Of a stretch of DNA of 64,000 bases, positions 1 through 7,529 are shown piece after piece. Within the stretch, counting starts at the first letter, position 1. Each line of letters starts with the position of its first letter. This DNA comes from Microvirga sesbaniae. GTDB taxonomy: Bacteria; Pseudomonadota; Alphaproteobacteria; Rhizobiales; Beijerinckiaceae. The stretch covers positions 62,001-126,000 of the forward strand of contig NZ_JAMXFJ010000009.1 in assembly GCF_025460805.1 (NCBI RefSeq). The letters run 5' to 3'. The position numbers were made by a program, and so were the translations under genes. The notes under the pieces are model-generated. The model searched no databases. It had not been told where the DNA came from and saw only the letters and a program-made list of their open reading frames with translations.

Positions 1-31
1 TCGTGCGCCGCCCGGCGCGAAACGGGGAAGA

Positions 32-757
32 ATGAACAAGACCTCGTACGAGCCCGAGCGTCCGGGCAGCGGCAAGCGGAAAGGTGACCCATTGAACTAT
101 ACGTTCCAGTTTGGCACCGTGCTGGACCACTTTCCGGACCTGCTCGCCGGAGCCGTGCTGACGATCCGCTTGTCCGCGCTCACGATGGTCTTCGGATTGT
201 TCATCGGCATGCTGTGCGCGGTGGCCAAAGCCTATGGGCCACGACCGTTCCGGTGGTTGGCGACGTTCTACATCGAACTCATCCGTAACACGCCATTCCT
301 GATCCAGCTCTACTTCGTGTTCTTCGCGCTTCCTCACCTAGGGGTGCGCCTCAGTCCCAACAACTCCGCCCTGCTCGCGATGGTGATCAACCTCGGCGCC
401 TACTCGGCCGAGATCGTGAGGGCCGGAGTCGAGTCCATCCCACACGGCCAGATCGAGGCTGGACGGGCTCTCGGACTCAAGCGGTTGCAAATCATCCGCT
501 TCTTGATCCTGTTCCCGGCCCTGAAGGCGGTCTACCCTGCACTCACGAGCCAGTTCATTCTCGTCCTCCTCGGGTCGAGCATCGTCTCCGCCATTGCCGC
601 GGACGAGCTCACTGCCGTCGCGAATACCCTCAACTCGCAGACATTCCGGAGCTTCGAGATCTACACGATCGTGGCCCTGATGTACGTGGCGATCGTGTTC
701 GGGTTCAGGGCTATATTCACGTCGATCTACGCCTACGCCTTCGCGAGGCGCGGATGA
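32..757 (+). CDS. Polar amino acid ABC transporter permease 1
   Basis: Inner-membrane permease of a polar amino-acid type (HisM/GlnP-like) ABC importer, 241 aa. Several hydrophobic segments fill the chain from about residue 40. The cytoplasmic EAA loop that docks the ATPase is visible near residues 131-158, running from GAYSAEIVRAG to EAGRALGL. The ATG is preceded by a GGGGAAG ribosome site. A second permease begins 18 bp downstream and a binding protein follows, so this is an operon. No ATP-binding gene lies in the visible part; it may be upstream of the window or shared. The substrate cannot be told from the sequence. Confidence 0.9.
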   Translation: MNKTSYEPERPGSGKRKGDPLNYTFQFGTVLDHFPDLLAGAVLTIRLSALTMVFGLFIGMLCAVAKAYGPRPFRWLATFYIELIRNTPFLIQLYFVFFALPHLGVRLSPNNSALLAMVINLGAYSAEIVRAGVESIPHGQIEAGRALGLKRLQIIRFLILFPALKAVYPALTSQFILVLLGSSIVSAIAADELTAVANTLNSQTFRSFEIYTIVALMYVAIVFGFRAIFTSIYAYAFARRG

Positions 758-775
758 GTTCGAGAGGCATGGACA

Positions 776-1444
776 TTGCTGAGAACTTTCACTCTCCACG
801 AGGTTTGGATTCTCGTCCTCGCAGCCCGATGGACGATCGCCTTGTCGCTCGCAGCGTTCGCCGGCGGAGGAGCGGTCGGTTTGATCCTCGCCATTGCACG
901 GATCTCGCCGTTCAAAGCGCTGCGATACATCGCGTCCGGCACTATCCAATTCGTGCAGGCGATACCGGCGCTCATGCTCCTGCTCCTGTTCTACTACGGC
1001 CTGAACCTGTTTGGTATCCGGATCGACGCATGGACCGCGGCGGTGCTCGCATTCACTCTGTCCACAAGCGCCTTCCTGGCGGAGATCTGGCGCGGCTGCC
1101 TTCAGGCCGTTCCAGCGGGACAATGGGATGCGGCCCGATCGCTCGGGCTGAACTTCCCGAAAGCCCTGATCCTGGTGATCATCCCACAGGCGGTTCGGAT
1201 GGCCCTGCCGCCGACGGTCGGTTACATGGTGCAGGTCGTGAAGGGAACCTCTCTCGCGGCTCTGATCGGCTTCACGGAACTCGCGAAGGCCGGCGCCCAG
1301 ATCAACACCATCACCTTCGAGCCCGTTCTCGTCTTCGGAACGGTCGCTGGCATCTACTTTCTGATTTGCTGGCCCCTGTCGCTGCTCAGCGGCTATCTCG
1401 AACGGCAACTGAAGGTTGGTCACGTGAACGTCCAGGCCATGTGA
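776..1444 (+). CDS. Polar amino acid ABC transporter permease 2
   Basis: Second membrane subunit (222 aa) of the same importer, also of the HisM/GlnP family. The EAA loop spans FLAEIWRGCLQAVPAG to AARSLGL near residues 100-128. The only usable start in this frame after the upstream stop is a TTG at 776. It is preceded by GAGAGG at about 8 bp, which supports this start. It presumably pairs with the preceding permease as a heterodimer. Confidence 0.88.
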   Translation: MLRTFTLHEVWILVLAARWTIALSLAAFAGGGAVGLILAIARISPFKALRYIASGTIQFVQAIPALMLLLLFYYGLNLFGIRIDAWTAAVLAFTLSTSAFLAEIWRGCLQAVPAGQWDAARSLGLNFPKALILVIIPQAVRMALPPTVGYMVQVVKGTSLAALIGFTELAKAGAQINTITFEPVLVFGTVAGIYFLICWPLSLLSGYLERQLKVGHVNVQAM

Positions 1445-1531
1445 CCAAGCGCGATACGGCTGGCGGGCGAGGGAAGTCCGCGTGCGACGTATGACCGTCA
1501 CAACGGCGGTCTGAAAAGGAGGGAGGAGACC

Positions 1532-2335
1532 ATGGCTATGCGAGGAATCATGAAGTCCCTGCTTGCGCTGACGGCATTCGCGATCGTCGGCTTGTCCACG
1601 ATACCGGGAGAAGCCCAGACCGTCGATGAGATCATCAAGCGCGGCAAGGTCGTCATCGCCATCGATACGACGGTGCCGCCTTACGGCATGCTCGACACCA
1701 ACAACCAGCCGACCGGTATCGACGTCGAAGTGGCGAATCTTATCGGCAGGAATCTCAAGGTTCCCGTCGAGTTCGTCACGGTGAATTCGCCCGGGCGTAT
1801 TCCCGCGCTGCTCAGCAACCGTGTCGACATGGTGGTCGCGATCTTCTCGATCACGGCGGAACGGGCCCTTCAGGTGTCGTTCTCGATCCCGTATGCGGGA
1901 CAGTCGGCCGTCCTCATCGCGCCCAAGACGAGCAGCATCAAAGGCCCGGACGACCTCAAGACGCTGAAAGTCGGCGTCACGCGCGGCGCGCTGGAGGACG
2001 GCGCCCTCACGCAAATGAACCCAGCCGGCATGAACCTGCTTCGTTTCGATGACGGACCCTCGGTTGCACAGGCCATGCTGTCCGGCCAGATTGACGCCAT
2101 GGGCGGCGGAGATTACGGCGAGATCTATCTCCGAAAAGGTGCCAAGGGTGAAGAATACGAGCAGAAATTTCCCTTGAGAGCGGCCCATTTCGGAATCGGT
2201 ATCCGCCGGGGCAATCCCGATCTGCTGCAATGGCTGAACACATTCGTCTATCAGATCAAGAACAGCGGCGAACTGGATGCGATCTCCCGCAAGTTCCGCA
2301 ATGGCCAGCCTATGATTCCGCTGCCGGTGTTCTAG
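1532..2335 (+). CDS. Amino acid ABC transporter substrate-binding protein
   Basis: Periplasmic solute-binding protein of the SBP_bac_3 family, 267 aa. There is a clear N-terminal signal peptide (positive start, hydrophobic stretch, likely cut after GEAQ). Next comes the family's opening segment, with KVVIAIDTTVPPYG followed by a hinge region with GIDVEVA. A very strong ribosome site (AAAAGGAGGGAGGAG) fits the high expression typical of binding proteins. It lies 87 bp after the second permease and completes the importer. Ligand unknown; polar or charged amino acids are the usual choice for the family. Confidence 0.9.
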   Translation: MAMRGIMKSLLALTAFAIVGLSTIPGEAQTVDEIIKRGKVVIAIDTTVPPYGMLDTNNQPTGIDVEVANLIGRNLKVPVEFVTVNSPGRIPALLSNRVDMVVAIFSITAERALQVSFSIPYAGQSAVLIAPKTSSIKGPDDLKTLKVGVTRGALEDGALTQMNPAGMNLLRFDDGPSVAQAMLSGQIDAMGGGDYGEIYLRKGAKGEEYEQKFPLRAAHFGIGIRRGNPDLLQWLNTFVYQIKNSGELDAISRKFRNGQPMIPLPVF

Positions 2336-2351
2336 ATTTCCTGAACCAGCA

Positions 2352-2375
2352 GGGATGCCGTTCATCCGGCATCCC
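2352..2375 (+). terminator. Hairpin between binding protein and dehydrogenase
   Basis: A perfect 9-bp stem (GGGATGCCG with CGGCATCCC) and a 6-nt loop directly follow the binding-protein stop codon. No T-run follows, so it may be an mRNA-stabilising or attenuating hairpin rather than a full intrinsic terminator. The dehydrogenase gene starts 34 bp later. Confidence 0.5.
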
Positions 2376-2408
2376 CCGTCGAACGCGCTATGCCTCTGAG
2401 GAGAGCCG

Positions 2409-3464
2409 ATGAGTTCCGCTTCCGCTGCGATGATCGTCCCGCCGGATAGGCTTCGGGACATCGTCGTCACGATTTTTTCGGCAGCCGGATCGACCGATCG
2501 GGAAGCGCGACTCGTCGCCGATCACCTCGTCGAGGCGAACCTGCGCGGTCACGATTCCCACGGGGTCGGCATGATCCCCGCTTACATCGCCAATGCACTC
2601 GACGGCAGCCTGGTCCTTAATCAGACGTTGTCGATCGCCGTGGACAGCGGCCCGTTCGTCATTTGCGACGGCGGCTCAGGCGTCGGTCAGGTTATGGCCC
2701 GCGATGCGATGGAGGCTGGGATCGAACGGGCGGCGCAGACCGGCGCCTGCATCGTGGGGCTGCGGAATTCGCATCACATCGGCCGCATCGGTCACTGGGC
2801 TGAGCAATGCGCTACAGCCGGCCTCATCTCCATCCATTTCGTCAATGTCGTCAGTACCCCGGCGGTCGCGCCGTTCGGGGGCACCAAGGCGCGGGTCGGC
2901 ACCAATCCGTTCGCGGTCGGAATCCCGCGGGCCGGCAAGCCCCCTATCGTGGTCGATTTCGCGACAAGCCGCCTTGCGGCCGGGAAGGTCCAGGTCGCCC
3001 TCAACAAAGGTGTTTCCATTCCAGAAGGAGCCTTGCTGGACGCCGGCGGCCACCCAACGACTGATCCATCCGACCTGTTCACGGACCCGCCGGGCGCCCT
3101 CGTGCCTTTTGGGGAGCACAAGGGCTGGGGACTGTCCGTTGCCTGCGAACTCCTCGGCGCGGCACTGATCGGCGGCAAGACTCAATCGGGTCCAAAACGG
3201 GGCAACGGTATCATCAACTCCATGCTGTCCATCCTCGTCTCCCCGGACCGCCTCGGCACGAGGGCGAGCCTGGACGATGAGACAAACGCGTTCGTCTCAT
3301 GGGTTCGGTCGGAGGCAACCCGCGCCTCGGCAATCCTCATGCCGGGCGACCCGGAGCGGGAAACCCGGCAGTGGCGCAAGGCTCACGGAATCCCGATCGA
3401 TGCGAGGACCTGGGACGAGATCGGGGCGGCAGCCAAATCCGTGGGCGTGCCAAGACTTGACTGA
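2409..3464 (+). CDS. Ldh-family 2-hydroxyacid dehydrogenase (YbiC/HcxB-like)
   Basis: NAD(P)-dependent oxidoreductase of the malate/L-lactate dehydrogenase (Ldh_2) family, 351 aa, the usual length. Family landmarks are HDSHGVGM near residue 48, NSHHIGRIGHWAEQCA near 117, GTNPFAVGIP near 161 and the EHKGWGLS block near 236. The pattern closely resembles E. coli YbiC (HcxB), which reduces 2-keto acids such as phenylpyruvate or 2-oxoglutarate analogues; that comparison is from memory. GAGGAGA precedes the ATG. Placement behind an amino-acid importer suggests a role in amino-acid or hydroxyacid catabolism, but the substrate is not proven. Confidence 0.88.
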   Translation: MSSASAAMIVPPDRLRDIVVTIFSAAGSTDREARLVADHLVEANLRGHDSHGVGMIPAYIANALDGSLVLNQTLSIAVDSGPFVICDGGSGVGQVMARDAMEAGIERAAQTGACIVGLRNSHHIGRIGHWAEQCATAGLISIHFVNVVSTPAVAPFGGTKARVGTNPFAVGIPRAGKPPIVVDFATSRLAAGKVQVALNKGVSIPEGALLDAGGHPTTDPSDLFTDPPGALVPFGEHKGWGLSVACELLGAALIGGKTQSGPKRGNGIINSMLSILVSPDRLGTRASLDDETNAFVSWVRSEATRASAILMPGDPERETRQWRKAHGIPIDARTWDEIGAAAKSVGVPRLD

Positions 3465-3537
3465 TCGGACGGATCGGCAACACGGAATCCCGCTTTTCCG
3501 GCTCTGAGACGGTTTTTCCTTCGAAGCGAAGATTCTG

Positions 3538-3654
3538 GAGCCTCGGACGTGAAAAGTGGACACCACTTTTGGGATCCATCCGAGGCGCCTTCTCTTGACC
3601 GGCGCATCGGAAGAGACGGACCCAGCGGGCCGCTGGGTCCGTCCGATGCGCTAG
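3538..3654. repeat. Family A intergenic palindromic repeat
   Basis: Two nested palindromes lie side by side. The first opens with GCCTCGGACG and closes with the inverted ATCCATCCGAGGC around AAAAGTGGACACCACTTTTG. The second opens with GCGCATCGGA and closes with TCCGATGCGC around CCCAGCGGGCCGCTGGG. Similar composite units recur at 38865, 42911, 44310 and 48048. No coding function. Confidence 0.85.
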
Positions 3655-4046
3655 GTGAGTTTCTGATTCCGGCATCGACGGGAGATCGGGATCGATCTGT
3701 CTGTACGCGAGGTGCTGGCGAGGATCATCACCGTTCCAGAGGTGTCAAAACCTTCTAAAATGAGAAGTGTTGCCAGCGCCTGCTCACGGCGACGCTGTGG
3801 CTGAATGGGCGAATGTGCCCGGCCTGCGGCTGTCGCCGCTCCAGCGCATCGATGGGCCGAGAGAACGGGAAGCGGGCCCGCCCCGGGCTGTGCCTGGGTC
3901 GAGCGACCGAATACAGTGCGGCGCCTCGCAAAGGCGGATTGATCGAAGGATCGCTGCCGTCGAGGCGAGCTGGAACTGCCAAGACCGATGCGCTGCCGTA
4001 TGGACGCGTCTCAAGCCCTCGTCGGGAAAGGCTTGGACTTGGGAAC
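3655..4046. other. Non-coding stretch
   Basis: About 390 bp between the family A repeat and a small minus-strand gene. Open frames are present on both strands, but none has a ribosome site or a recognisable protein pattern. I see no RNA gene or mobile element here. Confidence 0.4.
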
Positions 4047-4283
4047 CTATCGCTTAGGAGCTTTTCGGGCTGCGCTCTCCATCCCCTGCGGGTTCTGCTC
4101 GGCTCCCTCCCGGAGCACCTTCGCGGCAGCGTCCTGTTCCTGCTCCAGAGGCGCGGAGATGGGCGCAGTGTCGCCGCGAGCTTCGAGACCTTGCTCCTGG
4201 GGCTTCCGGCTCCCCGCCTTCGCGGCGGATTTCAGGGAGCGTAGAGCCTCTGGCTGTTGACCATCCTGCATGCGATCAGGCAT
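4047..4283 (-). CDS. Small charged hypothetical protein
   Basis: 78-residue, strongly hydrophilic protein rich in Ala, Glu, Gln, Lys and Arg, probably disordered or helical. It has no signal peptide or membrane segment. It is kept as a gene because a good ribosome site (TAGGAGG) sits about 10 bp before the ATG and because residue use looks like small soluble stress-type proteins. No family recognised. Confidence 0.5.
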   Translation of the reverse strand: MPDRMQDGQQPEALRSLKSAAKAGSRKPQEQGLEARGDTAPISAPLEQEQDAAAKVLREGAEQNPQGMESAARKAPKR

Positions 4284-4366
4284 CGGGCGAACTCCTCCTA
4301 GGCAGCTTCGTCGCCATTCCCTAGCGCATCGTACGGACGAGAAGGACCTGACGATGCGCCGCTTAG

Positions 4367-4407
4367 GGACGTGAGCATCCGACCCAAAAGCGGGTCCGAT
4401 GCTCTAA
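4367..4407. repeat. Short family A repeat
   Basis: Palindromic unit with GAGCATCCGACCC, AAAAGCGGG and TCCGATGCTC, a shortened form of the family A intergenic repeat. It lies between the small hypothetical gene and the 3' end of the CoxE-like gene. Confidence 0.6.
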
Positions 4408-4502
4408 AGGCAATTCATGGCGCCGCGAGGCGTTCCATCCTGAGCCTCTGCGGATACCGAAGACACACGCGCGGCGTCATCCTGGCGAATACCGTTCGAG
4501 CC

Positions 4503-5723
4503 TCACGACGCCTGCAGCCACTGACGTGGATGAGTTCGCTTGGTCAGGTTGCCGGACAGGGCTTGGCAGAGGTCCTCCATCGACGTGAGGTTGTGAATGG
4601 GGCGGAATTCATCCGCATAAGGCAGCATCGCCCGGATGCCGGAGGCGCGAGCTTCGAACGCGTCGAACCGAAGAAGCGGGTTCAGCCATATCAGGCGGCG
4701 GCAGGAGCGCTTGAGCCGGTCCATCTCGAAGGTCAGCTCCGGCGTCACCTCCCGTTCGAGCCCGTCGGTGAAGAGCAGGACGATGGCGCCCTGGCCGAGC
4801 ACCCGGCGGGACCAGTGGCGGTTGAAGTCGTGCAGCGCATGCGCAATTCGCGTGCCACCCTCCCAGTCCTGCGCCCGCTTCGAGGCGCGGGCCAGAGCCT
4901 CATCGGGATCGCGGATCGTGAGTTCGCGGCTGATGTTGGTCAGACGTGTCGCGAAGACGAAGGAATGCACCCGTCGCCGCTTCTCGGCGATGGCATGAAG
5001 GAAATGGAGGAACAGGCGAGAGTAATCGGCCATGGAACCCGAAATGTCCATCAGTGCGACCACTGGCGCATGCCGCACAGCCGGGGAGCGGTAGGCCAGG
5101 TCAATGGTGGCGCCTCCCGCCCGCAGCGATCGTCGAAAGGTTCGGCGTAGGTCGATCCGTCGGGCCCTCGGATCCGGCAGGAAACGGCGTGTGGTCATCT
5201 CGTCGTGCGGCAGGGACATCTCGGCTACCAGCCGTTTGGCGGCTGCGATCTCGGCGGCCGACATCTGCGCGAAGTCTTTGGCCTTCAGAACCTCACGGTC
5301 CGAGACGGTGAGGCGGGCAGAGAATTCAGTCCTTTCGACCGGCTCCGGCTTCTCCTGTCGAGGCGTGGCCAAGGCGTCGGCCACGCGCAGCGCACCGGCT
5401 TGCGGGGTCTTCTTCTCCTTGGCTCCCCCGGGAGAGATCGGCGACATCTGAGCAATGAGCTTCTCGATCAGCGCGCGCCGCCGCCAGAAGATCCTGAAGG
5501 CCTGGTCAAACAGGATGCTGTGCTCGTGCCGCTTCACGAACACGGCATGGAGCGTCCAGTAGAAATCTTCGCGCGGGCCAATCCGAGCCGCCTCGACGGC
5601 CGTAACGGCGTCGAGAACTGCGCCAGGTCCGACCGGCAGACCTGCGGCGCGCAATGCCCGCGCAAAATAGGCGATGTTGTCCGCGAGACGACCTTCGCCC
5701 TGACGGGTGAACGTCGCAGTCAC
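4503..5723 (-). CDS. coxE: CoxE-like VWA-domain protein
   Basis: 406-residue cytoplasmic protein of the CoxE family with a C-terminal von Willebrand factor A domain. The metal-site motif DISGS starts at residue 226, and a later FTDGLERE segment matches the VWA fold. In Oligotropha carboxidovorans, CoxE works with the CoxD ATPase to insert Cu and S into the CO dehydrogenase Mo site; this is family knowledge. The ATG overlaps the stop of the upstream CoxD gene by 4 bp, indicating translational coupling. It is the last gene of the minus-strand cox operon. Confidence 0.9.
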   Translation of the reverse strand: MTATFTRQGEGRLADNIAYFARALRAAGLPVGPGAVLDAVTAVEAARIGPREDFYWTLHAVFVKRHEHSILFDQAFRIFWRRRALIEKLIAQMSPISPGGAKEKKTPQAGALRVADALATPRQEKPEPVERTEFSARLTVSDREVLKAKDFAQMSAAEIAAAKRLVAEMSLPHDEMTTRRFLPDPRARRIDLRRTFRRSLRAGGATIDLAYRSPAVRHAPVVALMDISGSMADYSRLFLHFLHAIAEKRRRVHSFVFATRLTNISRELTIRDPDEALARASKRAQDWEGGTRIAHALHDFNRHWSRRVLGQGAIVLLFTDGLEREVTPELTFEMDRLKRSCRRLIWLNPLLRFDAFEARASGIRAMLPYADEFRPIHNLTSMEDLCQALSGNLTKRTHPRQWLQAS

Positions 5724-6634
5724 CCGGTTGTCCTCAGCGCGCTCTGGATTCGATCCAGCATGTCCTTCGCCCGGCTACCCTGCATTTGCTGGATGTCATC
5801 TTGATATTTCAACAAAACGCCGAGGGTATCCGAGACCAGCGCCGGGTTGAGCGCCACCGCATCGAGTTCCACGAGGGCCGAAGCCCAGTCGAGGGTTTCC
5901 GCCACGCCCGGTGCCTTGAACAGATCCTCCTTTCGGATGGCCTGAACGAAGGCGACGATCTCCTGCGACAAACGCTCGGCGGCCTGTGGAACCCGGCTGG
6001 TGAGAATGGCAAGCTCTCGCTCGGCGTCCGGATAATCGACCCAGTGATAAAGGCACCGGCGCTTAAGCGCATCGTGTATCTCTCGCGTGCGGTTCGACGT
6101 GACGATGACGATCGGCGCATGCTCCGCCTTGACTGTGCCGAGCTCAGGTATGGTGATCTGGAAATCCGAGAGCACCTCCAGAAGAAAGGCCTCGAAAGCC
6201 TCGTCCGTGCGGTCGAGTTCGTCGATCAGGAGAACCGGCGCTCCGGCTGTGTCGGGCTCAAGAGCCTGCAGGAGCGGGCGCTTCACCAGATAGCGCTCCG
6301 AGAACAGGTCGCTCTCTAACGTGTCCCGATCGACCGTTCCGCCGGCCTCGGCCAACCGGATGGCCATCATCTGCCCGGCATAGTTCCATTCGTAGACGGC
6401 GGAGGCGACGTCGAGGCCTTCGTAGCATTGCAGGCGGATAAGGCGGCGTCCGAGTGCAGAGGAGAGCACTTTCGCAATCTCCGTCTTGCCGACGCCGGCC
6501 TCTCCTTCAAGAAGGAGAGGTCGTCTGAGCTTCAATGCGAGGAACAGCACGGTCGCGAGCGGGCGGTCGGCCACATAGCCGGTGCTCTTCAGGAGAGCCA
6601 ATGTGCTGTCGATGGAACCGGGTTGGTCGGCCAC
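5720..6634 (-). CDS. coxD: CoxD-like MoxR-family AAA ATPase
   Basis: AAA+ ATPase of the MoxR/CoxD type, acting as a chaperone in metal-site maturation of the molybdenum hydroxylase. Walker A is GEAGVGKT and Walker B is LLIDELD; the conserved YEGLD segment also matches CoxD. The frame stays open to an ATG at 6688, but that ATG sits inside an inverted repeat. The homologous part begins near VADQPGSID, so I prefer the GTG at 6634 (304 aa). The gene is followed by CoxE with a 4-bp overlap. Confidence 0.88.
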   Translation of the reverse strand: MADQPGSIDSTLALLKSTGYVADRPLATVLFLALKLRRPLLLEGEAGVGKTEIAKVLSSALGRRLIRLQCYEGLDVASAVYEWNYAGQMMAIRLAEAGGTVDRDTLESDLFSERYLVKRPLLQALEPDTAGAPVLLIDELDRTDEAFEAFLLEVLSDFQITIPELGTVKAEHAPIVIVTSNRTREIHDALKRRCLYHWVDYPDAERELAILTSRVPQAAERLSQEIVAFVQAIRKEDLFKAPGVAETLDWASALVELDAVALNPALVSDTLGVLLKYQDDIQQMQGSRAKDMLDRIQSALRTTG

Positions 6635-6660
6635 GAGCTGTGCTGCTCCATGAGGGTAAG

Positions 6661-6683
6661 ATGCCCAGACCGAGCCTGGGCAT
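6661..6683 (-). terminator. Hairpin between coxM and coxD
   Basis: Perfect inverted repeat (ATGCCCAG with CTGGGCAT, 7-nt loop) about 29 bp after the coxM stop, read on the minus strand and followed by CTT. It may attenuate transcription into coxD/coxE. It also argues against the upstream ATG as the coxD start. Confidence 0.45.
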
Positions 6684-6711
6684 TTCATCGCTGTCGTTCA
6701 GGTGGACCGGC

Positions 6712-7518
6712 TCAGCCCCGGGCGGCAGCGGCCTGCACAGCGCGTCGTGCCATGACGCCGACGAGGTGAGCCCGATAGGCGGCATCCGCATGGATGTCGC
6801 TGTTCATCCCGTCCTCCCCCACGGCAATGCCGTCAAGAGCTTCGGCCGCGAAGTTGCCGCTCAGGGCCTGCTCCATCTCTGGCACCCGGAACACCCCGTT
6901 CGATCCGGCTCCCGTCACGGTCACGCGCACCACATCCGCATGCTTCGCCACGAATACGCCGACAAGGGCGTAGCGCGAGGCTGGATTGCGGAATTTGGCA
7001 TAGGCGGCCCGGGATGGGATCGGGAACGAGATCTGGGTGATGATCTCTCCTTCCTCCAGAGCCGTCGTGAAAATGCCCTGGAAGAAATCGTCTGCTGCGA
7101 TTTTCCGCTGGTTGGTGACAATCGTCGCGTTCAGGGCAAGGCACGCGGCCGGATAATCGGCAGAGGGATCATTGTTGGCGACGGAACCGCCGATGGTGCC
7201 GCGATTGCGCACGTGCGGATCGCCGATGAGCTCGGCCATCTCGGCAAGAGCCGGTATCGCCTCCTTCACATCGGCGGAGTTCGCGACCTCCGCATGCTTC
7301 ATCATCGCGCCAATCGTGATCGTGTCGCCGGTGCGCTCAATACCGCGCAGTTCGGCGATCTGTCCGAGATCGATCAGATTGGCCGGGCCGGCGAGCCGGA
7401 GCTTCATGGTCGGCAGCAAGGTATGCCCACCTGCGAGGAACTTGGTGTCCTCGGCCTGACCTGCAAGGCTCCCGGCCTCCTTGACGCTCGTCGGGCGGTG
7501 GTATTCGAAAGCGTACAT
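6712..7518 (-). CDS. coxM: Molybdenum hydroxylase FAD-binding subunit (CoxM-like)
   Basis: 268-residue FAD subunit of a xanthine dehydrogenase/CO dehydrogenase-type enzyme. It passes electrons from the [2Fe-2S] subunit to an acceptor. The FAD-binding motifs are LAGGHTLLPTMKLRL near residue 30 and RNRGTIGGSVANNDPSADYP near residue 106. Length and architecture are normal for CoxM. It lies 11 bp downstream of the large-subunit gene, within one operon in the order S-L-M rather than the M-S-L order of O. carboxidovorans. Confidence 0.92.
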   Translation of the reverse strand: MYAFEYHRPTSVKEAGSLAGQAEDTKFLAGGHTLLPTMKLRLAGPANLIDLGQIAELRGIERTGDTITIGAMMKHAEVANSADVKEAIPALAEMAELIGDPHVRNRGTIGGSVANNDPSADYPAACLALNATIVTNQRKIAADDFFQGIFTTALEEGEIITQISFPIPSRAAYAKFRNPASRYALVGVFVAKHADVVRVTVTGAGSNGVFRVPEMEQALSGNFAAEALDGIAVGEDGMNSDIHADAAYRAHLVGVMARRAVQAAAARG

Positions 7519-7529
7519 TCCGTCCTCCC

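Noticed and set aside
754-1494. 246-codon frame starting at the ATG after permease 1
   Set aside because: It overlaps permease 2 in another frame and its product is Arg/Pro-rich shadow. The TTG-initiated permease is the real gene.
338-2470. 710-codon open frame on the minus strand
   Set aside because: It lies antisense across three clear ABC transporter genes, and its product is a charged, irregular shadow with no ribosome site.
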